Source of the DNA: Pelagerythrobacter sp041912895
GTDB taxonomy: Bacteria; Pseudomonadota; Alphaproteobacteria; Sphingomonadales; Sphingomonadaceae
Reading direction: 5' to 3'
Assembly (NCBI RefSeq): GCF_041912895.1
Contig: NZ_JAYSGI010000001.1
Location: 620,001 to 684,000 of the forward strand
DNA: 64,000 bases
Part shown: positions 18,934 through 26,738 of the stretch, piece by piece
How the letters are laid out: each line of letters opens with the position of its first letter
Position numbering within the stretch: position 1 is the stretch's first letter
Made by a program: the position numbers and the translations under genes
The notes under the pieces: generated by a model
The model's input: only the letters and a program-made list of their open reading frames with translations
Databases searched by the model: none
Told to the model about the DNA's origin: nothing

Positions 18934-19386
18934 TTGACGACGGGCGAGATCGCGCTCGCCCGCAGCGTGTTCGGCGAGGCGATCGACTATGCGAAGGTCA
19001 CGATCCGGCGGCGCAAGTTCTTCCCCTTCCAGCCGCGCAAGGTGACGATGGCCCCGCGCGGCCACTTGCATTTTCACCCGCTGGGCGAGGCCTATTGCGA
19101 GGACTTCGCGCAAGTACCGCTCATCAGGCAGGGCCTGTTCGTCCACGAGATGACGCATGTCTGGCAGACCCAGACCCGCGGCGAGTGGTATCTGGTAACG
19201 CGCCGGATGCCGTGGGCGCGATACGACTACTCGCTCAAGCCCGGCTGGCCGCTGGAGCGCTACGGGATCGAACAGCAGGCCGAGATCGTGAAGCACGCGT
19301 TCTGGCTGCGAAATGGCGTGCGCGTGGCGGGCGCGCCCGATGTTTCCGCCTACGACATGCTGGTGCGTTTTCCCGGCGCCTCTTGA
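18934..19386 (+). CDS. 'vgr-related' HExxH protein
   Basis: A ~150-residue protein with a putative zinc-protease motif HEMTHVWQ in the segment LFVHEMTHVWQTQTRGEW, followed by RYDYSLKPGWPLERYGIEQQAEIV. This pattern is familiar from sphingomonad proteins annotated 'vgr related', which resemble the toxin-associated DUF4157 peptidase fold. The start is uncertain: TTG at 18934 fits where homology begins, while a CTG at 18877 overlapping the previous stop (CTGA) would add 19 residues and has a purine-rich stretch just before it. No VgrG, Hcp or other type VI genes are nearby, so the name should not be read as secretion-related. Function unknown. Confidence 0.65.
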   Translation: MTTGEIALARSVFGEAIDYAKVTIRRRKFFPFQPRKVTMAPRGHLHFHPLGEAYCEDFAQVPLIRQGLFVHEMTHVWQTQTRGEWYLVTRRMPWARYDYSLKPGWPLERYGIEQQAEIVKHAFWLRNGVRVAGAPDVSAYDMLVRFPGAS

Positions 19387-19462
19387 GCGAAGCGGTTTCA
19401 AACGATACCAACAGGCGCCATGACCGGGCGGCCCAACCCGCGCCCGGCATGCAGGTTCACGC

Positions 19463-20623
19463 ATGGAACTCAAGGATTACGGGATGTCGCGGGAACGCGG
19501 CTTCCTTTCGCATTACGAGATCGATTCGATCGCCCTCCCCCGCCAGTTCGACGCCGTGGTCGAGGCCGCCGGAAACCTTTCCGGCCTGCTGACCACCGGC
19601 CGCGTGCGCCACTGGCTCGACGCGCTTCCCGATCCGCGGATCGAGGATTGGGCGAAGGAAGCGCCGGAGGAAGAGGTCCGCACCGCGATGGTGCACTATT
19701 CGTTTCTCGTGCAGGCCTATGTCTGGGGCGAGGCCGATCCGCCCGCGCACCTGCCCGCCGACCTCGCGCGCCCGATGGTGGCGATCGCGGACCGGCTGGG
19801 GCAGGCGCCGCTGCTGCCCTATTCGGGCTATGTGCTCGACAACTGGTATCGGCTCGACAAGTCGGGGCCGGTCGATCTCGACAACATCGTGATGCACCAG
19901 AACTTCCTCGGCGGGGACGACGAGAACTGGTTCGTGCTGGTCCACGTCGCGATCGAGGCCGAGGCGGGCGTGCTGCTCGACAACGCGGCCAAACTGGTGA
20001 GCGTGGCGAAGCAGGGCGACGAGGCCGAGGCGACCCGGCTGCTGGTCGAGATGGATCAGGCGTGGGAGCGGATCTACGGCCACTTCGCGCGCATGCCCGA
20101 GCGCTGCGATCCGTACATCTACTTCCACCGCGTGCGCCCCTACATCCATGGCTGGGCGAACAATCCGGCGCTCGGCGGCGGGCTGGTGTACGAAGGGATC
20201 GAGCGGTTCGGCGATACGCCGCAGGCGTTCCGCGGGCAGACCGGCAGCCAGTCGAGCATCGTGCCCGCGATGGACGCGCTGTTCCAGGTCGGCCACTCGG
20301 ACGACCCGCTCAAGAGCTTCCTCGACGAACTGCACCAGTACCGCCCGGTACCGCACCGCCGCTTCATCGAAGATCTGGCGGCGCAGTCGACACTGCGAGA
20401 CTTCGTGACCGCATCGGGCAACCAGGCGCTCAAGGACGCATTCAACGCGTGTCTGGAGCAGTCGGCGCGCTTCCGCACGCGACATCTCGAATATGCGGCG
20501 AGCTACATCAACAAGCAGGCCGGTTCGATCGCGGGCAACGATCCCGATGTCGGCACCGGTGGCACGCCGTTCATGAAGTATCTCAAGAAGCACCGCGACG
20601 AGAACCGCGCGCAGACCGTCTGA
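19463..20623 (+). CDS. Indoleamine 2,3-dioxygenase family haem protein
   Basis: A 386-residue protein resembling IDO, which opens the indole ring of tryptophan to N-formylkynurenine with a haem. Family landmarks are present: YIHGWANNPALGGGLVYEG (Arg about 225, equivalent to the substrate-binding Arg of mammalian IDO1), GQTGSQSSIVPAMDALF, and PVPHRRFIEDL with the probable proximal haem ligand His 298, then a C-terminal helix ending in YINKQAG. By my alignment Tyr 220 replaces the Phe (F226 in human IDO1) of the active site. No kynurenine-pathway genes are adjacent, so substrate is open. It ends just before a strong terminator. Confidence 0.82.
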   Translation: MELKDYGMSRERGFLSHYEIDSIALPRQFDAVVEAAGNLSGLLTTGRVRHWLDALPDPRIEDWAKEAPEEEVRTAMVHYSFLVQAYVWGEADPPAHLPADLARPMVAIADRLGQAPLLPYSGYVLDNWYRLDKSGPVDLDNIVMHQNFLGGDDENWFVLVHVAIEAEAGVLLDNAAKLVSVAKQGDEAEATRLLVEMDQAWERIYGHFARMPERCDPYIYFHRVRPYIHGWANNPALGGGLVYEGIERFGDTPQAFRGQTGSQSSIVPAMDALFQVGHSDDPLKSFLDELHQYRPVPHRRFIEDLAAQSTLRDFVTASGNQALKDAFNACLEQSARFRTRHLEYAASYINKQAGSIAGNDPDVGTGGTPFMKYLKKHRDENRAQTV

Positions 20624-20645
20624 CGCGATTTCGCCGCACAACGAA

Positions 20646-20675
20646 AAAGGGCCGCCCCGTGAGGAGCGGCCCTTT
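20646..20675. terminator. Bidirectional rho-independent terminator
   Basis: A perfect 10-bp stem, AAAGGGCCGC and GCGGCCCTTT, with a 10-base loop lies between the convergent IDO-like gene and the glycine-zipper lipoprotein gene. The terminal A and T runs supply a U-tract in either direction. Confidence 0.92.
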
Positions 20676-20695
20676 GTCTGTCGATCGGGTATCGA

Positions 20696-20998
20696 TCAGC
20701 GGAAATAGTCGCGATAGCGGCTGTCGCCACGGCAATCGTCGTCGAGATAGCGGCGGCCATCGCGGTCGCGCCAGCCGTCGCAGTTGTTGTTCTTGTCCTT
20801 GAGGTATCCTGCCAGACCGCCGATCGCAGCACCGGCGATGGCGTAGGTCTCGAAATCCTCGCCGGTGATGGCGGCGGCGGCGGCGCCGGCAGCGGCACCC
20901 AGGCCCGCACCTTCGGCGGCGTAGTTTTCGGCGCAGGCCGAAAGGCTCAGCGAGGAAGCGAGCAGCGCCGGCACGAGCAGCATTTTCGTTTTCATCAT
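20696..20998 (-). CDS. Small glycine-zipper lipoprotein
   Basis: A ~100-residue protein. ATG at 20998 is preferred because GGAGA sits six bases upstream. A lipoprotein signal (LLASSLSLSACAE, Cys at the lipobox) is followed by a Gly/Ala-rich membrane-interacting segment (GAGLGAAAGAAAAA and AIAGAAIGGLAGY), the glycine-zipper pattern of SlyB/Rcp-type outer-membrane lipoproteins, then a charged Asp/Arg-rich tail. Probably an outer-membrane lipoprotein of unknown function. Terminates at the shared hairpin downstream. Confidence 0.75.
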   Translation of the reverse strand: MMKTKMLLVPALLASSLSLSACAENYAAEGAGLGAAAGAAAAAITGEDFETYAIAGAAIGGLAGYLKDKNNNCDGWRDRDGRRYLDDDCRGDSRYRDYFR

Positions 20999-21089
20999 GG
21001 GTCTCCGTTGCATCCCTGTCCGGCTGCTACGAACTGGCCGCGATTAGGTTCCAGGCTGCGGACCGCTGCGCGGCGAACCGGCTGACCTG

Positions 21090-22838
21090 TCAGTCGTATT
21101 CGACGCCAGGCAGGCCCTGCCCACCATCGGCGATGAACGCGTCGATCCGGGTTTCGAGCACCGGCAGCGGCACCGAGCCGAGCGAGAGCACGACATCGTG
21201 GAACTTGCGGATGTCGAACCGCTCGCCCAGCGCGCCTTCCGCTTTCGCGCGCACCCGGCGGATGGTCATCTCGCCCAGCTTGTAGGCGAGCGCCTGCCCA
21301 GGCCAGCTGATGTAGCGGTCGACCTCGGTGCCGACCTCGTGCTGCGACAGCGCGGTATGGCTGGCGAGATAGTCGATCGCCTGTTGCCGGCTCCAGCCGC
21401 AGTGGTGGATGCCGGTGTCGATCACCAGGCGCGCCGCGCGCCACATCTCGTAGCTCAACTGCCCGAACTTCTCGTACGGCGTGCGGTAGATGCCCATCTC
21501 GCCGCCGAGATATTCGACGTAGAGCCCCCAGCCTTCGCCGAAGCCGGAGAAATAGGTCTGGCGGCGGAAGCGCGGCGCTTCCTCCTGCTCCAGCGCGACG
21601 CCCATCTGGAAGCTGTGGCCGGGGATGCACTCGTGCAGCGTCAGCGCGGGAATGTTGTAGAGCGGGCGCGAAGGCAGGTCGTGCGTGTTCATCTGGCAGG
21701 CATCGAGCCCGCCGCGCCCCGCGGTGTAGAACGGCGCGATCGCCGGATCGACCGGGCGGATCGCAAAGCGATGGCGTGGGAGGAAGCCGAAGTAATCGGC
21801 GATCACCCCGTCGACCCGCTTGGCGGCATAGGCGGAAACGCCCATCAGTTCGTCGGGCGTATCGGCGACGAACTGCGGATCGGTGCGCAGGAAGGTGATG
21901 AACTCGGCCAGCGTGCCGTCGAACCCGGCTTCCGCCTTGACCTTCTCCATCGCGGCGGTGATCCGCGCGACTTCCTCCAACCCGATCTGGTGGATCTGCT
22001 CGGCGGTCAGGTCGAGCGTGGTATATTGCTCGATCTGCTGCTGGTAGTAGGCCGCGCCGTCAGGCATTTCCTCGGCCGCGAGCGTCTCGCGGGTCTGCGG
22101 CAGGTATTCGTCGCGAAAGAACGTGAGCAATTCCGCATAAGCCGGTGTAACGCTGCCGGAAATCGCCGCGCGGCCCTCGGCCTTGAGCCGCTCGGCCTCG
22201 GCCGTGGGAATGCGCTGCGGCATGTCGGCGAAGGCCTTCCAGAACGGGCTCTGTTCCGGGTCTTCCGCCACACCCGATGCGATCGAGGCGTCACGTCCTT
22301 CCAGCGTCGCGCGCGGCACGCTGAAGCCGCGCTCCAGCCCGGCGCGCGCATTGGCGATATGTTCGTCGAAATAGCGCGGAATATCGCGCATCCGGGCGAT
22401 ATAGCGCTCGTATTCCTCGACCGTCACGAAACCGCTGCTCGGCGCGAGATAGCTCCAGAAGTTGCTGTCGCTATCGAACGGCATTTCCCATTCGCGGAAG
22501 CGCGCGTCGCCGATCTCCGCCTCGAGCAGCGTGCGGAACACTTGCGCGTCGATCGCCGCCGAGCCCTCGAGCGCGCTCTGGTCGATCGCCTCGAGCCGGT
22601 CGAGGAACGCCTGCGCCCGCTCGGCGCGCGCGAGATTGGCTTCGGGGGTCACCGACCACAGCCGGTCGCCCGGCGCGGTGCTGCCGTTGGCTTCCTCGAT
22701 CTGGTGATACTGGTCGAGCTGGTAGTCGTAGTATTCGTCGGTCAGCGCGGAGAGGCGTTCGTCGGCGCCATCCTGCGCCTGCACCGGCGCGGCGATCATG
22801 CTGGCGGCAAGCACCGCCGCCGGAAACGCAAACCTCAT
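21090..22838 (-). CDS. Secreted DUF885 family metallopeptidase-like protein
   Basis: A 582-residue exported protein with signal peptide (MRFAFPAAVLAASMIAAPVQAQ). The DUF885 signature LHECIPGHSFQMG holds an HExxxGH-type metal site, with the downstream Glu in FGEGWGLYVEYLGGEMG, consistent with a zinc carboxypeptidase-like fold. Members are widespread in sphingomonads and are presumed periplasmic peptidases; the substrate is unknown. Located 26 bases upstream of grpE's stop in the other direction, it follows grpE on the same strand but is probably separately expressed. Confidence 0.88.
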   Translation of the reverse strand: MRFAFPAAVLAASMIAAPVQAQDGADERLSALTDEYYDYQLDQYHQIEEANGSTAPGDRLWSVTPEANLARAERAQAFLDRLEAIDQSALEGSAAIDAQVFRTLLEAEIGDARFREWEMPFDSDSNFWSYLAPSSGFVTVEEYERYIARMRDIPRYFDEHIANARAGLERGFSVPRATLEGRDASIASGVAEDPEQSPFWKAFADMPQRIPTAEAERLKAEGRAAISGSVTPAYAELLTFFRDEYLPQTRETLAAEEMPDGAAYYQQQIEQYTTLDLTAEQIHQIGLEEVARITAAMEKVKAEAGFDGTLAEFITFLRTDPQFVADTPDELMGVSAYAAKRVDGVIADYFGFLPRHRFAIRPVDPAIAPFYTAGRGGLDACQMNTHDLPSRPLYNIPALTLHECIPGHSFQMGVALEQEEAPRFRRQTYFSGFGEGWGLYVEYLGGEMGIYRTPYEKFGQLSYEMWRAARLVIDTGIHHCGWSRQQAIDYLASHTALSQHEVGTEVDRYISWPGQALAYKLGEMTIRRVRAKAEGALGERFDIRKFHDVVLSLGSVPLPVLETRIDAFIADGGQGLPGVEYD

Positions 22839-22864
22839 TCGACCCTCTCCCCTGTTATTGGGTG

Positions 22865-23455
22865 CTATTTCGCGACGCTCACCATCGCGGGGCGCAGCAG
22901 GCGATCCTTGATCATGTAGCCCGATTGCAACTCCTGAACGATCGTGCCGGGCTCCTGCCCTTCCTCGGCCGGAACCTCCATCATCGCCTGGTGCTGGTTG
23001 GGATCGAGCGGCATGCCCTTGGCGGCGATCCGCGTGATGCCATGCTGCGCGAAGACCTTCTCGATCTCGCGCATGGTCGCCTCGATACCCTCGACAAAGC
23101 GCTTGGCCTGCTCGTCCTCGCGCAAGGCGGCGGGCACATGGTCCAGCGCGCGAGCGAGATTGTCCGACACCGAGAGGATATCGCGGGCGAAGCCGGTCGC
23201 GGCATAGCTGCGCGCGTCCTGCACGTCCTTTTCGAGGCGGCGGCGCACGTTCTGCGTGTCGGCACGAGCGTAGAGTACGTCCTGCTTGGCCGCGTCGAGA
23301 TCGGCGCGCAGAGCGGCGAGCGCATCCTCGACACCGCCTTCGCCGGTCGCGTCGTCATCATCCTCGAGGAACTCTTCGGGCACGCCCTTCAGTTCCGTTT
23401 CGACGGCCTCGTCGTGCGGCCGACCGTCTTCCTTGCGCGTATCGTTGTCGCTCAT
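22865..23455 (-). CDS. grpE: Nucleotide exchange factor GrpE
   Basis: A 196-residue co-chaperone that releases ADP from DnaK. An acidic N-terminus (EEFLEDDDDATGEGG) leads into the dimerising coiled coil (about 60-110) and the C-terminal beta domain (NQHQAMMEVPAEEGQEPGTI), with the family end motif GYMIKDRLLRPAMVSVAK. Start ATG at 23455 (MSDNDTRKE); the frame extends upstream without homology. Eleven bases after hrcA, forming the usual hrcA-grpE operon. Confidence 0.97.
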   Translation of the reverse strand: MSDNDTRKEDGRPHDEAVETELKGVPEEFLEDDDDATGEGGVEDALAALRADLDAAKQDVLYARADTQNVRRRLEKDVQDARSYAATGFARDILSVSDNLARALDHVPAALREDEQAKRFVEGIEATMREIEKVFAQHGITRIAAKGMPLDPNQHQAMMEVPAEEGQEPGTIVQELQSGYMIKDRLLRPAMVSVAK

Positions 23456-23466
23456 ATTGCTCGTAT

Positions 23467-24525
23467 CTATCCGATGAGTTTGCCCAGGGACCGGGCGGTG
23501 AAATCCACCATGGGGACGACCCGCGCGTAATTCAACCGAGTGGGGCCGATCACCCCCAGCACGCCGACCACTCGCCCCTCGCGGTCGCGATAGGGGGAGG
23601 CGATGACCGACGAGCCGGAGAGCGCAAACAGCCGGTTCTCGCTGCCGATGAAAATGCGCGTCGCTTCCGCCGTGCGCGCGCTTTCGAGCAGTTCGGCGAC
23701 CGATTGCTTGTTCTCGAGGTCGTCGAGCAGCGAGCGCACGCGTTCCAGATCGGTCAGCGCGGCATCGTCGAGCAGGCGCGCCTGTCCGCGCACGATCAGC
23801 ACCGGACGCCGCGCGGCGTCCTCGCTCCACACCGCGAGCCCGCGTTCGACCAGCCCGCTGCTCGCCTCGTCGAGCTGCGAGCGGCCCGAAGCGATCTCGG
23901 CGCGCATCGCGGCGGCGGCTTCGGGCAGCGTCCGGCCCGCAAGCCGCGCGGTGATGTAGTTGCTCGCCTGTTCGAGCAGTTGCGGCGAGATGCCCTCGCC
24001 CAGCTCGATCACCCGGTTCTCGATCGCCCCGTCCTCGCCCACCAGCACCGCGAGCACGCGCCCCTGCCCGAGATTGGCGAGGCTGAACTGTGCAAGCCGG
24101 GGTTCGAGCCGGGGGACCATTACCATGCCCGCCGCGCCGGAAATGTCGGAGAGGATCGCGCTGGTCTGCTCCAGCGCCTGTTCGATCGGGCCAGGATCGG
24201 CGAGCCGCCGCTCGATCGCCTTGCGCTCGGCGGCGGTGGGTTCGGCCACCTGCATCATCCCGTCGACGAACAGGCGCAGCCCGCTTTCGGTCGGCATCCG
24301 GCCCGCGCTGGTGTGCGGCGCGGCGAGCAGGCCGAGCGATTCGAGATCGGCGAGCACCGAGCGGATCGAGGCGGGGGAGAGATTGAGTGCGGCGCCGTCT
24401 CCGGTTCTGGCCCCCGCCAACGTCTTCGATCCGACCGGCTGCCCGCTGTCGAGATAGCCTTCCACCACCAGGCGGAAGATCGCGCGGGCGCGGTCGGTCA
24501 GTTCGGTGACGGGTGGCGTGGGCAT
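23467..24525 (-). CDS. hrcA: Heat-inducible transcription repressor HrcA
   Basis: A 352-residue repressor that binds CIRCE elements, typically upstream of groESL, with GroEL acting as co-factor. N-terminal winged helix (TDRARAIFRLVVEGYLDSGQPVGSKTLA) and the later LAAPHTSAGRMPTESGLR motif are diagnostic, with a GAF-like central domain and the C-terminal pattern GVIGPTRLNYARVVPMVDFTA. First gene of hrcA-grpE. I see no CIRCE palindrome near this operon or dnaK, so its targets probably lie outside the window. Confidence 0.97.
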   Translation of the reverse strand: MPTPPVTELTDRARAIFRLVVEGYLDSGQPVGSKTLAGARTGDGAALNLSPASIRSVLADLESLGLLAAPHTSAGRMPTESGLRLFVDGMMQVAEPTAAERKAIERRLADPGPIEQALEQTSAILSDISGAAGMVMVPRLEPRLAQFSLANLGQGRVLAVLVGEDGAIENRVIELGEGISPQLLEQASNYITARLAGRTLPEAAAAMRAEIASGRSQLDEASSGLVERGLAVWSEDAARRPVLIVRGQARLLDDAALTDLERVRSLLDDLENKQSVAELLESARTAEATRIFIGSENRLFALSGSSVIASPYRDREGRVVGVLGVIGPTRLNYARVVPMVDFTARSLGKLIG

Positions 24526-24559
24526 GGCGGCGCCAGATTGGCCCGAGCGCGCCGCGCGA

Positions 24560-25081
24560 TCAATCCCGGTCGTACTGGAAACGGTCCTCCGCCGTGCCGA
24601 CGAGATCGTCCAGCGGCAGTTCGCGCCATGCCGTCATGATGGCTTCGCGGTTCTCGGCGAGGCCGGGCTGGCGGCACCCGGTGTTCCATTCGAGCACGGT
24701 GCCGTCGCCCGCAGGGTCGCCCCACGATATCGCGACCGCAGCCTGGTCGGTCGCCATCGGGCCGTCGCAGTTGCCGTGGTTGTAGGCCACATCGCTCGCC
24801 GGCCGATAAGGCGCGAGGCGTTGCTCGAACGCGCGGACTTGCGCGGGCGTGGCGGTGAATTGCCGTTCGCCCCGCACCGCCACGAAGCGCTCGCCGCGAT
24901 AGGTGCCCTGCCCGCTCGCGTCGATCTCGACCGAGAACACCGGGCAAGAACCGAAGCAGGGGCCGCGTTGGTAGGAGATTCGCTCGGCGCTGTCCGCCGT
25001 TTCGTCGGGCTGCGTGACGCAACCCGCGAGCGCGCCTAATGCAAGCAGAGCGGAAAGCGGGGCGGCGGTCGTTCGGTTCAT
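24560..25081 (-). CDS. DUF6438-type lipoprotein
   Basis: A 173-residue protein. ATG at 25081 begins a lipoprotein signal (ALLALGALAGCVTQ, lipobox LAGC). The segment ISYQRGPCFGSCPVFSVEIDASGQGTY is the typical DUF6438 N-terminal strand pair with its CxxxC, and further cysteines in GNCDGP and NTGCRQ suggest two disulfides in the periplasm. Function unknown. Its stop is 34 bases upstream of hrcA's start on the same strand, so hrcA could partly share its transcript. Confidence 0.75.
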   Translation of the reverse strand: MNRTTAAPLSALLALGALAGCVTQPDETADSAERISYQRGPCFGSCPVFSVEIDASGQGTYRGERFVAVRGERQFTATPAQVRAFEQRLAPYRPASDVAYNHGNCDGPMATDQAAVAISWGDPAGDGTVLEWNTGCRQPGLAENREAIMTAWRELPLDDLVGTAEDRFQYDRD

Positions 25082-25180
25082 CGAAAAAGCCTCGAGTGCT
25101 GCCGCGCCCTTCGCGGCGCGCTGGCCACCAACGCACAACCCCGCTAGGGCGATCCGCGAATTTCAGACACGGAGATTTTC

Positions 25181-25897
25181 ATGCGACCTTCCGGCCGCGC
25201 GCCCGACGAGATGCGCGCCCTTTCGTTCGAAACCGGCTTCACCAAGCACGCCGAGGGTTCGTGCCTCGTCAGCTTCGGCGATACCCGCGTGCTGTGTACC
25301 GCGAGCGTGGAGAAGGGCGTGCCGCCATGGCTGCGCGGTAAGGGCGAAGGCTGGGTAACGGGCGAGTACTCGATGCTCCCGCGCGCCACGCACACCCGCG
25401 GCCAGCGTGAGGCCGCGCGCGGCAAGCAGAGCGGTAGAACGCAGGAAATCCAGCGCCTTATTGGGCGAAGCTTGCGCGCCGTGGTAGATTTGAAAATGCT
25501 CGGCGAGCGGCAAATCACGCTCGATTGCGACGTGATCCAGGCCGACGGCGGCACCCGCACCGCCGCGATCTCCGGCGCGTGGGTCGCGCTGCGGCTCGCG
25601 GTGGACGGGTTGATGAAGAGTGGCGCGCTGGTCGACGATCCGATCACGGCACAGGTCGCGGCGGTGAGCTGCGGCATCCATCAGGGCACGCCGGTGCTCG
25701 ACCTCGACTACGACGAGGACAGTTCAGCCGATGCCGACGCGAACTTCGTGCTGATCTCCGGCGGCCAGATCGCCGAGGTCCAGGCGACCGCCGAGGGCGC
25801 GACGTACGACGAGGAAGGCCTGCTGCGCCTCCTGCGCCTCGCGCGCATGGGCTGCGACCGCATCTTCGCCGCGCAACTGGAGGCGGCGAAGGGGTAA
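25181..25897 (+). CDS. rph: Ribonuclease PH
   Basis: A 238-residue phosphorolytic 3'-exoribonuclease that trims tRNA 3' ends. The family pattern is clear: RPSGRAPDEMRALSFETGF, EGSCLVSFGDTRVLCTA, TGEYSMLPRATHTRGQREA, RLIGRSLRAVVDLKMLGERQITLDCDV-type core and GTPVLDLDYDEDSSADADANFV with metal/phosphate residues. Start ATG at 25181 with GGAG upstream. Heads a plus-strand group rph, rdgB, hemW, xerC, next to the divergent hrcA operon, an arrangement common in alphaproteobacteria. Confidence 0.97.
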   Translation: MRPSGRAPDEMRALSFETGFTKHAEGSCLVSFGDTRVLCTASVEKGVPPWLRGKGEGWVTGEYSMLPRATHTRGQREAARGKQSGRTQEIQRLIGRSLRAVVDLKMLGERQITLDCDVIQADGGTRTAAISGAWVALRLAVDGLMKSGALVDDPITAQVAAVSCGIHQGTPVLDLDYDEDSSADADANFVLISGGQIAEVQATAEGATYDEEGLLRLLRLARMGCDRIFAAQLEAAKG

Positions 25898-25910
25898 CAT
25901 ATCAGAACAC

Positions 25911-25996
25911 TTGTCATTCCCGCGAATGCGGGAATCCATGGCGGTCCGTCGCAAACCGGGACGCCGAATGGACCCTCGCCTTCGCGGGAGTGACAA
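25911..25996. repeat. MITE/REP-like intergenic repeat, copy 2
   Basis: An 86-base element between rph and rdgB with terminal inverted repeats: it starts TTGTCATTCCCGCGAA and ends with the complement of TTGTCACTCCCGCGAA, one mismatch in 16. The interior CGCGAATGCGGGAATCC is itself a small hairpin. The same arms recur in copy 4 (53932-54013). Confidence 0.82.
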
Positions 25997-26011
25997 AGAA
26001 AGAGAAGCGAA

Positions 26012-26638
26012 ATGAACCGCAAGCTCGGCCACGGCAAACTCGTCATCGCCACGCACAACGCGGGCAAGCTGAAGGAAATTCAGGCGCTGCTCGATCCTTA
26101 CGGGGTCGAGTGCCTGAGCGCCGGATCGCTCGGCCTGCCCGAACCGGCGGAAACCGGCACGACGTTCGTCCAGAACGCGCTGCTCAAGGCGCGCGCGGCG
26201 GCGGAGGCTTCGGGCATCGTCGCGCTGGCGGACGACAGCGGGCTGTCGGTCGCCGCGCTCGACGGGCGGCCGGGGGTCTACACCGCCGACTGGGCCGAGC
26301 GGCAGTGGTTCGAGGGCGAGCCGGGACGCGACTGGTTCATGGCGATGGGCAAGGTCGAAGGGATGCTCGCCGCCAAGGGCGCCGACGCGCCGCGCGACGC
26401 GGCGTTCCATTGCGTGTTGGCTATCGCATGGCCCGATGGCGAGCATGCGGTCTACGAAGGCACCGCGCCCGGCACGCTGACCTGGCCGCCGCGCGGCGAG
26501 CTCGGCTTCGGCTATGATCCGGTGTTCGTGCCGCAGGGCCATGATCTGACGTTCGCCGAGATCGCGCCCGAGGAAAAGCACCGCATCAGCCACCGCGCCG
26601 ACGCGTTCGCCAAGCTGGTCGCCGAGCAGTTCGGCTGA
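26012..26638 (+). CDS. rdgB: Non-canonical purine NTP pyrophosphatase (dITP/XTP)
   Basis: A 208-residue Ham1-like house-cleaning enzyme hydrolysing ITP, dITP and XTP. Motifs: GKLVIATHNAGKLKEI at the N-terminus, TGTTFVQNALLKARAAA, ALADDSGLSVAALDGRPGVY with the metal-binding Asp pair, and ELGFGYDPVFVPQGHDLTFAE near the end. ATG at 26012 follows AAGAGAAG. Lies between two repeat elements, copies 2 and 3. Confidence 0.96.
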   Translation: MNRKLGHGKLVIATHNAGKLKEIQALLDPYGVECLSAGSLGLPEPAETGTTFVQNALLKARAAAEASGIVALADDSGLSVAALDGRPGVYTADWAERQWFEGEPGRDWFMAMGKVEGMLAAKGADAPRDAAFHCVLAIAWPDGEHAVYEGTAPGTLTWPPRGELGFGYDPVFVPQGHDLTFAEIAPEEKHRISHRADAFAKLVAEQFG

Positions 26639-26643
26639 GCCGA

Positions 26644-26714
26644 GTCCCCGCGAAGGCGGGGACCTCAGGCCGTCTGGCGCTCCAATTGCCCGAGGCCCCC
26701 GCCTTCGCGGGGGA
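26644..26714. repeat. MITE/REP-like intergenic repeat, copy 3
   Basis: A 71-base element between rdgB and hemW. It opens GTCCCCGCGAAGGCGGGGAC (a perfect small palindrome), has the internal GCCCGAGGCCCC also present in copy 1, and closes GCCTTCGCGGGGGATC, the complement of the opening arm. It ends about 25 bases before the hemW start. Confidence 0.8.
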
Positions 26715-26738
26715 TCGCGAATATGCTAAAGGATCGGC

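Noticed and set aside
18877..19386. Type VI secretion VgrG
   Set aside because: No gp27/gp5-like domains; the name 'vgr-related' comes only from earlier annotation of this HExxH family and there are no T6SS genes nearby.
22865..25180. CIRCE (HrcA) operator near the hrcA-grpE operon
   Set aside because: No TTAGCACTC-N9-GAGTGCTAA-like palindrome found upstream of hrcA or dnaK.
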